This document shows positions 1 through 9,058 of a DNA stretch of 64,000 nucleotides, piece by piece. The DNA comes from Deinococcus aquaticus. Lineage in GTDB: Bacteria > Deinococcota > Deinococci > Deinococcales > Deinococcaceae. The position numbers and the translations under genes were made by a program. The DNA lies in contig NZ_CP115165.1 of the NCBI RefSeq assembly GCF_028622095.1, forward strand, positions 1,432,001-1,496,000, written 5' to 3'. Within the stretch, counting starts at the first letter, position 1. Every line of letters starts with the position of its first letter. A model generated the notes under the pieces. It saw nothing but the letters and a program-made list of their open reading frames with translations, was not told the origin of the DNA and did not search any database.

Positions 1-2
1 AC

Positions 3-1730
3 CTGCTGCACTTCAGCGCGGACGGCGTGCTGCTGACCGCGCCCATGCCCACCCCAAACCTGCCGGGCCTGCCCACCCTGACCGGCCGGTCGCCCATCGT
101 GATCGGGCACCGGGGCAGCAGCGGCACCCGCCCGGAACACACCCTGGAAGCGTACCGAGTGGCCATCGAGGCGGGCGCGGACTTCATCGAGCCGGATCTG
201 GTCGTCACGAAAGACGGCGTGCTGGTCGCCCGGCACGAACCCGTCATGGTCATCCTGGATAAGGACGGCAAGGTCACGGAGGCCACCACCGACGTCGCCA
301 CCCGCCCCGAATTCGCCGGGCGCGTGAAGACCAAGAACCTCGACGGGCAGGACGTCACGGGGTACTGGGTCGAGGATTTCACGCTGCCGGAACTCAAGAC
401 CCTGCGCGCCGTGGAACGCCTCCCGGCGCTGCGCGGCCGCACCTTCGATGGGCAGTTCGAGGTGCCCACCCTGAGCGAGATCATCGCCCTGATCCGCGAC
501 ACCGAAACCCGCACCGGCCGCCGGGTCGGTATCTACCCCGAAACGAAACACCCCACCTTCATGGCCGCGCAGGCCGGCGTGAACACCTCGCAACTGCTGA
601 TCGACACCCTGAAGAAGGAGGGGTTCACGGACCCGGCGCGCGTGTTCATCCAGTCCTTCGAGACCACCAACCTGCGCGACCTGAACAGCACCATCATGCC
701 CGCCGCCGGCGTGAAACTCCCGCTGGTGCAGTTGCTGGGCGGCCAGACCGGCGCGCCCTACGACCTGAGCGCCCGCAAGGACCCCCGCCAGAACGCCGAC
801 CTGACCACCCCGGCCGGCCTGCGCGACATCGCCACGTACGCCAGCGGCATCGGCCCCAGCAAGGGCTGGATCATCGACGGTAAGGGGCAGACCACGGACT
901 TCGTGACCCGCGCGCACGCCGCCGGGCTGCTCGTGCATCCGTACACCTTCCGGAACGAACCCACCTTCCTGCCCGCCCAGTACGCCAACAACCCCGAAGC
1001 CGAGATGCGGCAGGCCATTCAGGCGGGCGTGGACGGCCTGTTCACCGACTTCCCCGCCACCGGCGCGAAAGTGGTCGCCGAGTACGCCGCGCCCGAAGTC
1101 CGCAGCCCTCAGCACCCCGCCTTCACGCAGGGCGGCAGCAGCAGCGCCGCCACGCTGGGCAGCAGCGGCGGCTTCGAGGGCCTGACCCTCAGCCCCGACG
1201 GGAAGACCCTGTACGCCCTGCTGGAAAAAACCGTGGCTGGCGACGCGCCCGGCCAGCTGCGCCTGCACGCCATCGACCTCGCCACGCAGAAGTGGACCCT
1301 GACCGGCCGTTACCCGCTCGACGCGCCCGGCAACGCCATCGGGGACATCACGCCCGTGAACGCCTCGGAACTGATCGTCATCGAACGCGACGGTGGCAGC
1401 GGCGACGCCGCCCGCACCAAACGCCTCTACCGCGTCAGCCTGACCGACCGGAACACCGACGGCACCCTGAAAAAGACCCTGCTGGCCGACCTGCTGAACA
1501 TCGCCGACCCGCAGGGCCTGGCACCCAGCACGACCGGCGGCGTGTTCCGCTTCCCGTACGTGACCATCGAGAACGTCATCGTGCTCGACGCCACCACCGT
1601 CCTCGTCGCCAACGACAACAACTACCCCGGCACCGGCGGGCGCGGCGCGGCCATCAAGGACACCAACGAGTTCATCTGGCTGAAACTCGACGCGCCCCTG
1701 ACCCTCGCGCCCGGCGTCGGCCGCCGCTGA
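3..1730 (+). CDS. Glycerophosphodiester phosphodiesterase with C-terminal esterase-like/phytase-like domain (5' end outside window)
   Basis: Hydrolyses glycerophosphodiesters to glycerol-3-phosphate and an alcohol; likely periplasmic or exported in this family. The frame is open to the first base of the window and the residues before the GTG at 27 read as ordinary protein, so the true start and any signal peptide lie upstream. The GDPD domain fills the first 350 residues: IGHRGSSG (catalytic His-Arg), then EPDLVVTKDG, then ARHE, the usual metal and catalytic positions. From about residue 370 a second domain (GFEGLTLSPDG, then VIERDGGSG) looks like the esterase-like domain of phytase, a known partner of GDPDs. 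The TGA stop is followed without a gap by a dispersed palindromic repeat. Confidence 0.85.
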   Translation: MLHFSADGVLLTAPMPTPNLPGLPTLTGRSPIVIGHRGSSGTRPEHTLEAYRVAIEAGADFIEPDLVVTKDGVLVARHEPVMVILDKDGKVTEATTDVATRPEFAGRVKTKNLDGQDVTGYWVEDFTLPELKTLRAVERLPALRGRTFDGQFEVPTLSEIIALIRDTETRTGRRVGIYPETKHPTFMAAQAGVNTSQLLIDTLKKEGFTDPARVFIQSFETTNLRDLNSTIMPAAGVKLPLVQLLGGQTGAPYDLSARKDPRQNADLTTPAGLRDIATYASGIGPSKGWIIDGKGQTTDFVTRAHAAGLLVHPYTFRNEPTFLPAQYANNPEAEMRQAIQAGVDGLFTDFPATGAKVVAEYAAPEVRSPQHPAFTQGGSSSAATLGSSGGFEGLTLSPDGKTLYALLEKTVAGDAPGQLRLHAIDLATQKWTLTGRYPLDAPGNAIGDITPVNASELIVIERDGGSGDAARTKRLYRVSLTDRNTDGTLKKTLLADLLNIADPQGLAPSTTGGVFRFPYVTIENVIVLDATTVLVANDNNYPGTGGRGAAIKDTNEFIWLKLDAPLTLAPGVGRR

Positions 1731-1885
1731 TACGGACTCCGATTGAATGGCTTGCAGAGCCGCTGGGTCCGAGCGGACTCGCAGAGCTTCGCAGAAGAGC
1801 GAGAAGGAGAGAAAACGCCCCTCCGGGCGTGGAGTTGGCAACCCGGTGATGTTCCGGGTTGTCAGCGAAACAGACGGAATCCGTA
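1731..1885 (+). repeat. Small noncoding dispersed repeat, copy 1 (forward)
   Basis: Starts with TACGGACTCCGATTGAATGG directly after the upstream stop codon and ends with CAGACGGAATCCGTA, so the ends are inverted relative to each other. Inside is a block GTGGAGTTGGCAACCCGG followed by its partial complement CCGGGTTGTC. Three relatives lie at 16500, 57169 and 61749. It resembles the small noncoding repeats described for Deinococcus radiodurans. No coding capacity is evident. Confidence 0.8.
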
Positions 1886-2004
1886 TGAGCATCACGCGCC
1901 GCTGTCAGAATCCCGAAATACCCCGCGTGGCACACTGAACTCCGGACCGGCAGACTCCGCGCGGTGATCCCCGCGCCCTGCCCAGCCCCCACACCCCCAA
2001 CTCA

Positions 2005-2046
2005 GGGCCGCCCGCCGATGTTCCCCCGGCCGGGCGGCCCTTTTTT
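2005..2046. terminator. Intrinsic terminator (GGGCCGCCCG stem, T6)
   Basis: Ten-base perfect arms GGGCCGCCCG and CGGGCGGCCC with a 16-base loop, followed by six T on the plus strand. It lies just beyond the stop of the minus-strand carboxypeptidase gene, between convergent genes. Confidence 0.8.
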
Positions 2047-2056
2047 CGCGTGGCGC

Positions 2057-3559
2057 TCAGCTCAGGCCGTACAGGTCCGCGTACTTCCCGCGCAGGTACG
2101 CGAGGTACGGCGCGGCCGTCATGCCCTGCCCGGTCGCGCGTTCCACCAGTTCGTTCGGCGTGAACGTCCGCCCCGGCGCGTACACGTGCTCGCTCAACCA
2201 GCCGTGCAGGCGACCGAACTCGCCGCGCGCGAACTCCGCGTCCAGCCCCGGATTCGCGGCGCTGGCAGAGGCGTAGAACTGCGCGCTCAGCACGTTCCCC
2301 AGCGTGTACCCCTGGAACACCCCGCCGATCCCGCCGCTGAACCAGTGCACGTCCTGAAGCACCCCGTCCACGTGACTGGGCGCGCGCAGGCCCAGGTTTG
2401 CCTCGTACGCCGCGTGCCACGCGTCCGCCAGATCAGAGACCGCCAGCGACCCGCCCAGCAGTTGCCGCTCCAGCTCGTAGCGGGTGATCACGTGCAGGTT
2501 GTACGTCAACTCGTCCGCGTCCGTGCGGATCAGGCTGCGGCGCACCACGTTCACCGCGCGGAACATCTCCTCCTCCGTCACGTCGTTCAGCTGCTCCGGG
2601 AAGGCGTCCCGGAACCGGCCGAACTGCCCCGCCCAGAACGCCCGCGAGCGGCCCACGATGTTCTCCCAGAGCCGCGACTGACTCTCATGCACCCCGGCGC
2701 TCACGCCGCCACCCAGGGGCGTGTCCAGCAGCTCTGAAGCCACGCCCTGCTCGTACAGCGCGTGACCCACCTCGTGTAGCGTCGAGTACAGCGCGTCCGT
2801 CGGGTCCGCCAGTTGCGCCCGTGTCGTGATCCGCACGTCCCGCGCGCCCAGCCGGGTCATGAACGGGTGCGCCGTCAGATCCTGCCGCCCCCGCGTGAAA
2901 TCGTACCCGTACAGCGCCCCGATCTCCTCACCCAGCCGCAACTGAGTGGGAATCGGGTACTCCCGCGCCAGGAAATCCGTCCGGGGCGCCGGGGCCGCTG
3001 CGACCGCGTCCACCAGCGGCACCAACGCCGCGCGCAACTCGGCGAACACCGCGTCCACCTGAGCGGCCGTCATGCCCTCGTCCGAACGGTCAATGAAGTA
3101 ATCCATCGGCCCCGCGAACTCCGGGAAGAACGACGCGCCCTCCAGACTTAGGTCCAGCGTCCGCTCCAGCAGCGGCACCATCCGCGCCCAGTCGTTCGCG
3201 GGCCGCGCCTCCACCCACGCCGCGTAACTCTCCCCGGCATGCTGCGACGATGCCCGCACGAACGCCGCCGGAAGCCGCGTCGCCCGCTCGAACTCCCGAC
3301 GCGCCACCGCCAGCATCCGCGCCTCCACCGGCCCCAGGTCCAGCGCGCCCGCCTGATCCAGCAGCCGCCCGTACCCCGCGTCCGTCGCCCGCCCGTGCCG
3401 CACGCCCGCCAGCAGCGCCTGCTGCCGCGCCCGGCCCGACCCCGCCGCGCCCGGCAGGTGCGTACTCTGATCCCACCCCAGCAGCGCCCCGATCCCACCC
3501 AGGTCCGCCAACTCCTGCCAGTGCGCCCGCAGCGCCACCCACGTCTCATGCTGTGTCAT
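2057..3559 (-). CDS. Thermostable carboxypeptidase Taq (M32 metallopeptidase)
   Basis: Zinc metallocarboxypeptidase that trims C-terminal residues of peptides in the cytoplasm. The zinc motif HEVGH is at residues 262-266, with the M32-typical context LYSTLHEVGHALYEQG and, further on, HESQSRLWEN. The length, 500 residues, is that of the family. The ATG at 3559 is chosen over upstream in-frame codons because the conserved sequence starts there and a TACCCT -10 box lies 7 bases before it, which suggests a leaderless mRNA. It is divergent from the S9 peptidase gene, so two peptidases share one short control region. Confidence 0.93.
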   Translation of the reverse strand: MTQHETWVALRAHWQELADLGGIGALLGWDQSTHLPGAAGSGRARQQALLAGVRHGRATDAGYGRLLDQAGALDLGPVEARMLAVARREFERATRLPAAFVRASSQHAGESYAAWVEARPANDWARMVPLLERTLDLSLEGASFFPEFAGPMDYFIDRSDEGMTAAQVDAVFAELRAALVPLVDAVAAAPAPRTDFLAREYPIPTQLRLGEEIGALYGYDFTRGRQDLTAHPFMTRLGARDVRITTRAQLADPTDALYSTLHEVGHALYEQGVASELLDTPLGGGVSAGVHESQSRLWENIVGRSRAFWAGQFGRFRDAFPEQLNDVTEEEMFRAVNVVRRSLIRTDADELTYNLHVITRYELERQLLGGSLAVSDLADAWHAAYEANLGLRAPSHVDGVLQDVHWFSGGIGGVFQGYTLGNVLSAQFYASASAANPGLDAEFARGEFGRLHGWLSEHVYAPGRTFTPNELVERATGQGMTAAPYLAYLRGKYADLYGLS

Positions 3560-3621
3560 GACCCGCAGGGTACCGCGCACCTGCGGCAGATCGCGCGCCG
3601 ACCGGATGTCAGACTGCCCGC
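3560..3621. promoter_or_regulatory. Divergent, probably leaderless promoter region
   Basis: Only 62 bases separate the two divergent start codons. On the minus strand TACCCT (3567-3572) lies 7 bases before the ATG at 3559. On the plus strand CAGACT (3610-3615) lies 6 bases before the ATG at 3622. Neither side has a Shine-Dalgarno sequence. Confidence 0.5.
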
Positions 3622-5460
3622 ATGCCCACACCCCTGCCGCTGGAGGAACTCGTCACCCTGCCCATCACGATGGGCCTGACCGTCTCGCCGGACGGTGAGC
3701 ACGTCGCGTACTACGACAACCGCAGCGGCCGCATGGAACTGTGCAGCCTGCACCTGCGCACCCGCGAGCGCCGCCAGCACACCAGCGGGCAGGCCCCCGC
3801 CACCCCCCGCAGCGCCCCCGTCTGGAGTGCCGACAGCCGCGCCCTGTTCCTCGCCTGGGACCACGACGGGAACGAACGCACCGCCCTGCACGTCCTCACC
3901 CTGGACACCGGTGAAGTGCGCGCCCTGCACCACCAGCCCGGCAGCATGGACTTCCCCGTGCATGCCCACCCGGACGGCACGCGCCTGCTCGTGAACTCCA
4001 CGCGCGGCGGTCAGATGAACGTCTGGCAGTACGACCTGACCCGCAGCGGCGAGGACGCCTGGACGCCCCTGACCACGCAGCCCAACAGCACCCAGGCGGT
4101 CGCTTACAGCCCCGACGGCGGCCGCATCAGCCTGAACACCAACGAGAGCCCCGACCTGCGTAACATGGACGGGTACGTCATGAATGCCGACGGCACGGGA
4201 ATGCGCCGCGTGCTGCACGTTCAGGAAGGCACCCGCGAGAGCGTCGGACACTGGCACCCGGATGGCACGCACCTGACCGCCGCCAGCGACGCCGCCGGGC
4301 ACAGCCGCGCCGGACTGCTCGACCTGACCAGCGGCGAGGTGAAGTGGTTCACGCCCGAAGGCGGACCCGAGGAGACCCCCGGCCGCATCAGCCCGGACGG
4401 CCAGTGGCTGAGCGTCACCCGCAACGCCGACAGCACCCTCACGCCGCTGCTGTACAGCCTGGACACGGCCGCCCCCCGCGCCCTGCACCTGCCGCCGGGC
4501 CTGAGTAGCGGCACCCAGTACGCCCTCGGGCATCAGCTGCTCGTGGGGCACGCCACCACCACCACCCGCGCGGACGTCCTCCTGTACGACCTGACCACCG
4601 ACACTACCAGCACCCTGATCCCCGCCGAATACGGCACCCTGAACCCCGAACAGTTCACGCCCGGCCAGTACGTGCACTACCCCAGCCCCAGCGCCCACGA
4701 CCCGCAGGTACAGGTGCCCGCCATCCTCTACGCACCCACTGGTCTCGACCCGGCCGTCCGCCACCCCGCCCTCGTGCACGCGCACGGCGGCCCCACCGCG
4801 CAGTTCTTCCGTACCTTCGACGACGAGGTGCAATACCTCGTCAGCCTCGGTTACACCGTCATCTGCCCCAACGTGCGCGGCAGCACCGGCTACGGCACCC
4901 CCTGGCGCGACGCGAACCTGCGCGACTGGGGCGGCCGCGACCTGCAGGACATCGCCGCCGCCGCCTTGTACCTCGCCACGCTTCCCCACGTCGATCCCGC
5001 CCGCATCGGTCTGTATGGCGGAAGCTACGGCGGTTACCTCTCGTACCTCGCGCCCGTCAAACACCCCGACCTGTTCAAAGTCGCCATTCCCATCGTCGGG
5101 ATCACCGACCTGCACCAGCTGCACGCCGACAACAGCCGCGACATCCCTCAGCTCGCCTACTACTTCCGCACCATGATGGGCCACCCCGACGAGCACGCCG
5201 ACCTGTGGCGCGACCGCAGCGCCATCACCCACGCCGCGAACCTCAACGCTCACCTGCTCATCCTGCACGGCACCAACGACCCCCGCTGCCCGATCAACCA
5301 GGCCCGGAGCTTCCGCGACGCCCTGAACGCCACCGGCAAACACGAAGGGCAGGACTACGAGTACGTGGAATTCGACGACCAGGGCCACGGCACCGCCGAC
5401 CCCGCCGCCCGCATCCGCACCACCGGGCTCATCGCCGACTACCTCGCCCGGCACCTGTAA
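3622..5460 (+). CDS. S9 family peptidase (prolyl oligopeptidase / acylaminoacyl-peptidase type)
   Basis: Serine oligopeptidase, 612 residues. The N-terminal half carries beta-propeller-like repeats with SPDGEHVAYY, YSPDGGRIS and ISPDGQWL motifs (PD40/WD40-like). The C-terminal alpha/beta-hydrolase domain has HAHGGP (oxyanion region), the nucleophile elbow GGSYGGY with Ser468, a later DPRCPINQ segment with the expected Asp, and DDQGHG with the catalytic His. No signal peptide is visible, so it is probably cytoplasmic. The exact subfamily (acylaminoacyl versus dipeptidyl) cannot be decided by eye. Confidence 0.9.
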   Translation: MPTPLPLEELVTLPITMGLTVSPDGEHVAYYDNRSGRMELCSLHLRTRERRQHTSGQAPATPRSAPVWSADSRALFLAWDHDGNERTALHVLTLDTGEVRALHHQPGSMDFPVHAHPDGTRLLVNSTRGGQMNVWQYDLTRSGEDAWTPLTTQPNSTQAVAYSPDGGRISLNTNESPDLRNMDGYVMNADGTGMRRVLHVQEGTRESVGHWHPDGTHLTAASDAAGHSRAGLLDLTSGEVKWFTPEGGPEETPGRISPDGQWLSVTRNADSTLTPLLYSLDTAAPRALHLPPGLSSGTQYALGHQLLVGHATTTTRADVLLYDLTTDTTSTLIPAEYGTLNPEQFTPGQYVHYPSPSAHDPQVQVPAILYAPTGLDPAVRHPALVHAHGGPTAQFFRTFDDEVQYLVSLGYTVICPNVRGSTGYGTPWRDANLRDWGGRDLQDIAAAALYLATLPHVDPARIGLYGGSYGGYLSYLAPVKHPDLFKVAIPIVGITDLHQLHADNSRDIPQLAYYFRTMMGHPDEHADLWRDRSAITHAANLNAHLLILHGTNDPRCPINQARSFRDALNATGKHEGQDYEYVEFDDQGHGTADPAARIRTTGLIADYLARHL

Positions 5461-5526
5461 CCAAGCCATTCAGTCTGCGCCAACTGGCCGATTCCCCACC
5501 CGCCTCACCCCGCGCAGACTGGGCGC

Positions 5527-6042
5527 ATGACCGACCCCGCCCTCTCCCGGCGCCTCTCGTACCTGCTGCGTCACGCCCCGCACGAGGCGGGCCTGACTCT
5601 CGCGCCCGGCGGATGGGTGCCGCTCGCGCCCGTGCTGACGCACCTGAACACCACCCGCGCCCAGGTCGAAGCCGTCGTCGCGGGGAGCGATAAGCAACGC
5701 TTCAGCCTGCGCGGCGACCACATCCGCGCCAACCAGGGGCACAGCGTGCCCGTCGACCTGCAACTGCATCCCAGCGTGCCGCCCGCCCTGCTGTATCACG
5801 GCACGCACGCGGGCGCCCTGCCTGCCATCCGCGAGGGTGGACTGCGCTCCATGAACCGCCACCACGTCCACCTCTCGCCCGACCCGGACACCGCCCGGCG
5901 AGTCGGCGCGCGGCGCGGCCCGCCCATCACTCTCACCATCCGGGCAGGGGAGATGCACACCGCCGGACACGTGCTGTTCGTCAGCGAGAACGGCGTGTGG
6001 CTGGTGGACATGGTGCCGCCTGCGTTCATCGACGGTGCATAA
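5527..6042 (+). CDS. kptA: RNA 2'-phosphotransferase (KptA/Tpt1 family)
   Basis: Transfers a 2'-phosphate from RNA to NAD+, giving ADP-ribose cyclic phosphate and nicotinamide. In bacteria the RNA substrate is uncertain. The family signature is present throughout: LSRRLSYLLRHAPHEAGL at the start, the winged-helix segment GGWVPL, then LYHGTHAGALPAI, GLRSMNRHHVHLSPD and a final CxxVWL-like part. The 171-residue length is typical. A CAGACT box lies 6 bases before the ATG, consistent with a leaderless start. Confidence 0.9.
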   Translation: MTDPALSRRLSYLLRHAPHEAGLTLAPGGWVPLAPVLTHLNTTRAQVEAVVAGSDKQRFSLRGDHIRANQGHSVPVDLQLHPSVPPALLYHGTHAGALPAIREGGLRSMNRHHVHLSPDPDTARRVGARRGPPITLTIRAGEMHTAGHVLFVSENGVWLVDMVPPAFIDGA

Positions 6043-6105
6043 GGCATGAAAACGGTTGCTGTTCGTGCCGTGCTGGACGGTAGAAATCAGGCCGGCCGAT
6101 AGGGG

Positions 6106-6134
6106 TTGACGTGCCCTGCATACTGGGGTATCCT
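6106..6134 (+). promoter_or_regulatory. Strong sigma-70-like promoter (TTGACG-17-TATCCT)
   Basis: TTGACG at 6106-6111, a 17-base spacer and TATCCT at 6129-6134. Transcription would start near 6141, almost on top of the hairpin at 6145. The 392-base gap 6043-6434 otherwise holds only degenerate palindromic repeat sequence before the sirtuin gene. Confidence 0.5.
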
Positions 6135-6144
6135 TTCCTTATCA

Positions 6145-6165
6145 CCGCCGAAGAAGGCGGGTTTT
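6145..6165 (+). terminator. Short intrinsic terminator (CCGCC-GGCGG, T5)
   Basis: CCGCC, loop GAAGAA, GGCGG, then GTTTTT. It is likely the terminator of kptA, about 100 bases past its stop. It starts about 10 bases downstream of a good promoter. Confidence 0.6.
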
Positions 6166-6185
6166 TCGTTTTAGGCTATTTTCCC

Positions 6186-6345
6186 TGCTTTGCCCCACCC
6201 CCAGCCCCAGAGGGACGGGGGAGCCAAAGTCGGCACTGGGCAAGAGGTTTGACTGACGCAGCCGCTGGTGGTTTGCGTTCTGCTTTTTTCCCTCTCCCCC
6301 TGCGAGAGAGGGAGGGAGGCGCGAAGCGACGGAAGGGTGTGGGGA
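6186..6345. repeat. Degenerate REP-like palindromic sequence
   Basis: Contains CACCCCCAGCCCC and CCCTCTCCCCCTGCGAGAGA, which resemble the CCCTCACCCC/GGGAGAGGG family seen intact around 38.1-38.6 kb. No coding capacity is visible. Confidence 0.35.
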
Positions 6346-6434
6346 CGCGCGGCCACCATCATGTGCAGGAGGAACGCGACCGTACTGGGTCAACTGTGGG
6401 AGCGGGGTTTCGCGCTTCGGGCTACCCTGCCCCT

Positions 6435-7169
6435 ATGGATCTCGCTGCTGCCCGCGCCGCCCTGCAAGCCGCCTCTCGCGTTGCTGTGCTGACCGGCGCG
6501 GGCGTCAGTGCCGAGAGCGGCATTCCCACCTTCCGGGACGCGCAGACCGGCCACTGGGCGCGCTTCAAACCTCAGGATCTCGCCAGTCCGCCCGCGTACC
6601 GCCGCGACCCGGAGATGGTGTGGGAGTGGTACGCGGGCCGCTACCGGGACGTGCTGGCCGCGCAGCCGAACGAGGCTCACCACCTGCTCGCCCGGCTGGA
6701 GCGCGAGAAGGGCGCGGGCTTCTTCCTCGCCACGCAGAACGTGGATGGCCTGCACCACCGCGCGGGCAGCGGTACGCACGGCGGCACGGTCGTGGAACTG
6801 CACGGCAACCTCCTCAGCGCCCGGGACGAGGTGACGGGCGAAATCCACCCCCTCGCCGCGCCCGCCGAACTGGTCACGCCGCCCACCTCGCCGCTCGGGA
6901 ACCGCATGCGGCCCAACGTCGTCTGGTTCGGCGAACTCCTGCCCGAGGACGCCCTGGAAGCCGCGCAGGACGCCTTCGCCGCCGCCCAGGTCGCGCTGGT
7001 CATCGGCACCAGCGGGGCCGTGTACCCCGCCGCCGGACTGGCCGCCGAGACGCTGCGGCGCGGCGGGATCGCCATCGAGATCAACCCTACCGACACCGAG
7101 ATCTCGCACCAGATGACCTTCGCCGTGCGGGACGTCGCGTCACGCGGACTCGCCGCGCTGCTCGAATGA
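6435..7169 (+). CDS. NAD-dependent protein deacylase, sirtuin (Sir2/CobB)
   Basis: Removes acyl groups from lysine using NAD+. Class signatures are clear: LTGAGVSAESGIPTFRD (NAD binding), FLATQNVDGLHHRAG, LHGNL with the catalytic His, RPNVVWFGELLP, VIGTSGAVYPAA and EINP. No pair of CxxC zinc motifs is seen, as in the zinc-poor bacterial subgroup. The ATG at 6435 is preceded by TACCCT with 6 intervening bases (leaderless pattern). The longer in-frame extension up to 6111 crosses the promoter and repeat and is not protein-like. 244 residues. The stop overlaps the next start (ATGA). Confidence 0.9.
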   Translation: MDLAAARAALQAASRVAVLTGAGVSAESGIPTFRDAQTGHWARFKPQDLASPPAYRRDPEMVWEWYAGRYRDVLAAQPNEAHHLLARLEREKGAGFFLATQNVDGLHHRAGSGTHGGTVVELHGNLLSARDEVTGEIHPLAAPAELVTPPTSPLGNRMRPNVVWFGELLPEDALEAAQDAFAAAQVALVIGTSGAVYPAAGLAAETLRRGGIAIEINPTDTEISHQMTFAVRDVASRGLAALLE

Positions 7170-7972
7170 AGAAAGGACTCGTCCCGGCGCGCATCTGGGG
7201 CCTGCTCGCCAGCGAGGCCGACCGCGTGGTGCTCTTCCGGCGCGGCCCCTCACGCTGGACGCGCGTGTACCTGTGGGACACCGCCACCGACACCCTCTCG
7301 CCCGGATCGTGGTTCCACGGGCGGCTGTACGAGTGGATGAGCGACCTCTCTCCCGACGGCGAGCACCTGCTGTACCACGCGCAGAACGAGTCAAAACGGC
7401 AGCAGGCGCTGGCAATGGAACGCTACGGCGTCAGAATGTGGGACTGGACGGCTCTGTCGAAACCGCCGCAGGTTCACGCCATCGGACTGTGGAACGCCTC
7501 GGACGGCTGGAGCGGTGGCGGCGCGTTCCGGGACTCACGGACGATTCAGGTCAACCACACCGACCTGACGAAACAGCAACTGATTCGCCCGCCGGGTTTT
7601 GAGGTCCTGCATCCTACGGGCACGTTGCGGGTGGATACCTTCCGCGTCGTATTGAAACGGACGGGTTGGCACGTCGCTCATCAGCCGAGACGCTGGATCG
7701 GCATGGGTGAAGCGGACCCGTTCACCCTGCGTAAGAAGTCACTGGAACTGAATTTCATCAGCGATCAGCGGTATCACCGCTTCGTCCGGTACCGCTGGCT
7801 GGCGGAAGGACCGTCGCCCGATCTGGAGGGTGCGACCTGGGCCGACCTCGACCGTCGGGGGCGGCTGTTGATCGCCCGCGCCGGACGCGTGTTCATCTGG
7901 CGCGGGGGGCAGGAGGCGGAACTGGCGGACCTGAACGCCGACCAGCCGCCCCGCCCGGCTCAGCCCGCGTAG
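7166..7972 (+). CDS. Uncharacterised protein, translationally coupled to sirtuin gene
   Basis: 268 residues, not recognised. The start ATG overlaps the sirtuin stop (ATGA), so the two are co-translated. The N-terminal part, with DTATDTLSPGSWFHG and LSPDGEHLLYHAQ, resembles beta-propeller or WD40-like blades. The rest is rich in Trp and Arg, and there is no signal peptide or membrane segment. The C-terminus (RLLIARAGRVFIWRGG) also reads like a propeller strand pair. The 3' end overlaps the convergent SDR gene by 13 bases. Function unknown. Confidence 0.7.
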   Translation: MKKGLVPARIWGLLASEADRVVLFRRGPSRWTRVYLWDTATDTLSPGSWFHGRLYEWMSDLSPDGEHLLYHAQNESKRQQALAMERYGVRMWDWTALSKPPQVHAIGLWNASDGWSGGGAFRDSRTIQVNHTDLTKQQLIRPPGFEVLHPTGTLRVDTFRVVLKRTGWHVAHQPRRWIGMGEADPFTLRKKSLELNFISDQRYHRFVRYRWLAEGPSPDLEGATWADLDRRGRLLIARAGRVFIWRGGQEAELADLNADQPPRPAQPA

Positions 7973-8715
7973 GGGTTGGGGCGCGTGGCCTCCTGCGCGA
8001 GCCACTGCGCCCAGGTGCGGCCCACGCCGCTCAGGTCCGGGCGGGTCAGGGGCGTGAAGCGCCGCGCGGCCGGGATAGGCACGAGGCGGGTGCGTGCACC
8101 GGTCGCGTCGGCCCAGCTGCGCGCCAGTTCCGGCAGTGGGATGACCTGTGGTCCGACGATGTCCGGCGCGCGGCCCTGCGGGTCGCCCAGTGCCACCTGC
8201 GCCACCCCGGCGGCGGCGGCGTGGATGTCCACCGGCTGGAGGGGCAGGCCCGGCAGGGGCAGCAGCGGCGCGCGGGTCAGGCGCGACAGCATGAACGCCA
8301 CGAACTCGTGGAACTGCGTGGCGCGCACCACCGTGAACGGCACGCCACCCGCCGTGACCAGCGCCTCCGAGTGCGTCTTGGCGCGGTAGTAAGGGAAGGC
8401 CCGCACCTGATCGCAGCCCACGATGCTGACGTACACGACGTGCCGCACGCCCGCCTCCCGCGCCGCCGCGAGGAGCACGCCGGTCATCTCGACGTCCGCC
8501 TGGGGCCGTGACGGCTGGCTGGCGGCGTGAATGACGGTGTCCACACCGCGCAGTGCGTCCGCTAGGCCCGCGCCGGTCTGCAGGTCACCCTGCCGGAAGG
8601 CGGGGCGGGGGTCGGCGTGGCGGGACAGGACGCGCACGTCCGCGCGGCCTTCCAGGGTATGCGTCAGGGCGCGGCCCAGCACGCCGCTGCCTCCGGTCAC
8701 GAGCATCGTTGTCAT
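7960..8715 (-). CDS. NAD(P)-binding SDR-like protein (NmrA/atypical short-chain dehydrogenase)
   Basis: 251 residues starting with the Rossmann motif VTGGSGVLGRAL (GxxGxxG type) after MTTML. Then VIHAASQ and VRHVVYVSIVG, and the conserved YYRAKTHSEALV segment of atypical SDRs (NmrA / NAD-dependent epimerase-like). A GGAGG Shine-Dalgarno lies 8 bases before the ATG. The substrate is unknown. This family often acts on nucleotide sugars, quinones or as a redox sensor. Confidence 0.8.
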   Translation of the reverse strand: MTTMLVTGGSGVLGRALTHTLEGRADVRVLSRHADPRPAFRQGDLQTGAGLADALRGVDTVIHAASQPSRPQADVEMTGVLLAAAREAGVRHVVYVSIVGCDQVRAFPYYRAKTHSEALVTAGGVPFTVVRATQFHEFVAFMLSRLTRAPLLPLPGLPLQPVDIHAAAAGVAQVALGDPQGRAPDIVGPQVIPLPELARSWADATGARTRLVPIPAARRFTPLTRPDLSGVGRTWAQWLAQEATRPNPYAG

Positions 8716-8869
8716 GGGGTGGCCTCCAGCGGCGCGAAAAGGGGAGAAGAGGACGGGCGGCTTTCAGCAGACGCCATGGCGCATGGCGGATTGTCCCCCG
8801 GCGGGTGTCTGATTTCTCCCACACCCGTTCAGGGAAAGCCTGTTAATTTCTAGGTGGCCCGCTCCTCTG

Positions 8870-9022
<153 letters not shown>

Positions 9023-9026
9023 GAAC

Positions 9027-9050
9027 GCTGCCTGCCCCCCAGCAGGTAGC
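9027..9050 (+). promoter_or_regulatory. Hairpin in riboswitch expression platform
   Basis: GCTGCCTGC, loop CCCCCA, GCAGGTAGC: nine-base arms with one G-T/C mismatch, between the aptamer and the ribD start at 9059. There is no T run, so control may act on ribosome access rather than on termination. Confidence 0.45.
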
Positions 9051-9058
9051 GACAGACC

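Noticed and set aside
2057..5469. Long opposite-strand open frames over carboxypeptidase, S9 and many other genes (for example 3556-5469 minus, 12791-14518 minus)
   Set aside because: Shadow frames typical of high-GC DNA. Residue composition is Gly/Val/Ala/Arg-only and the conserved protein lies on the other strand.
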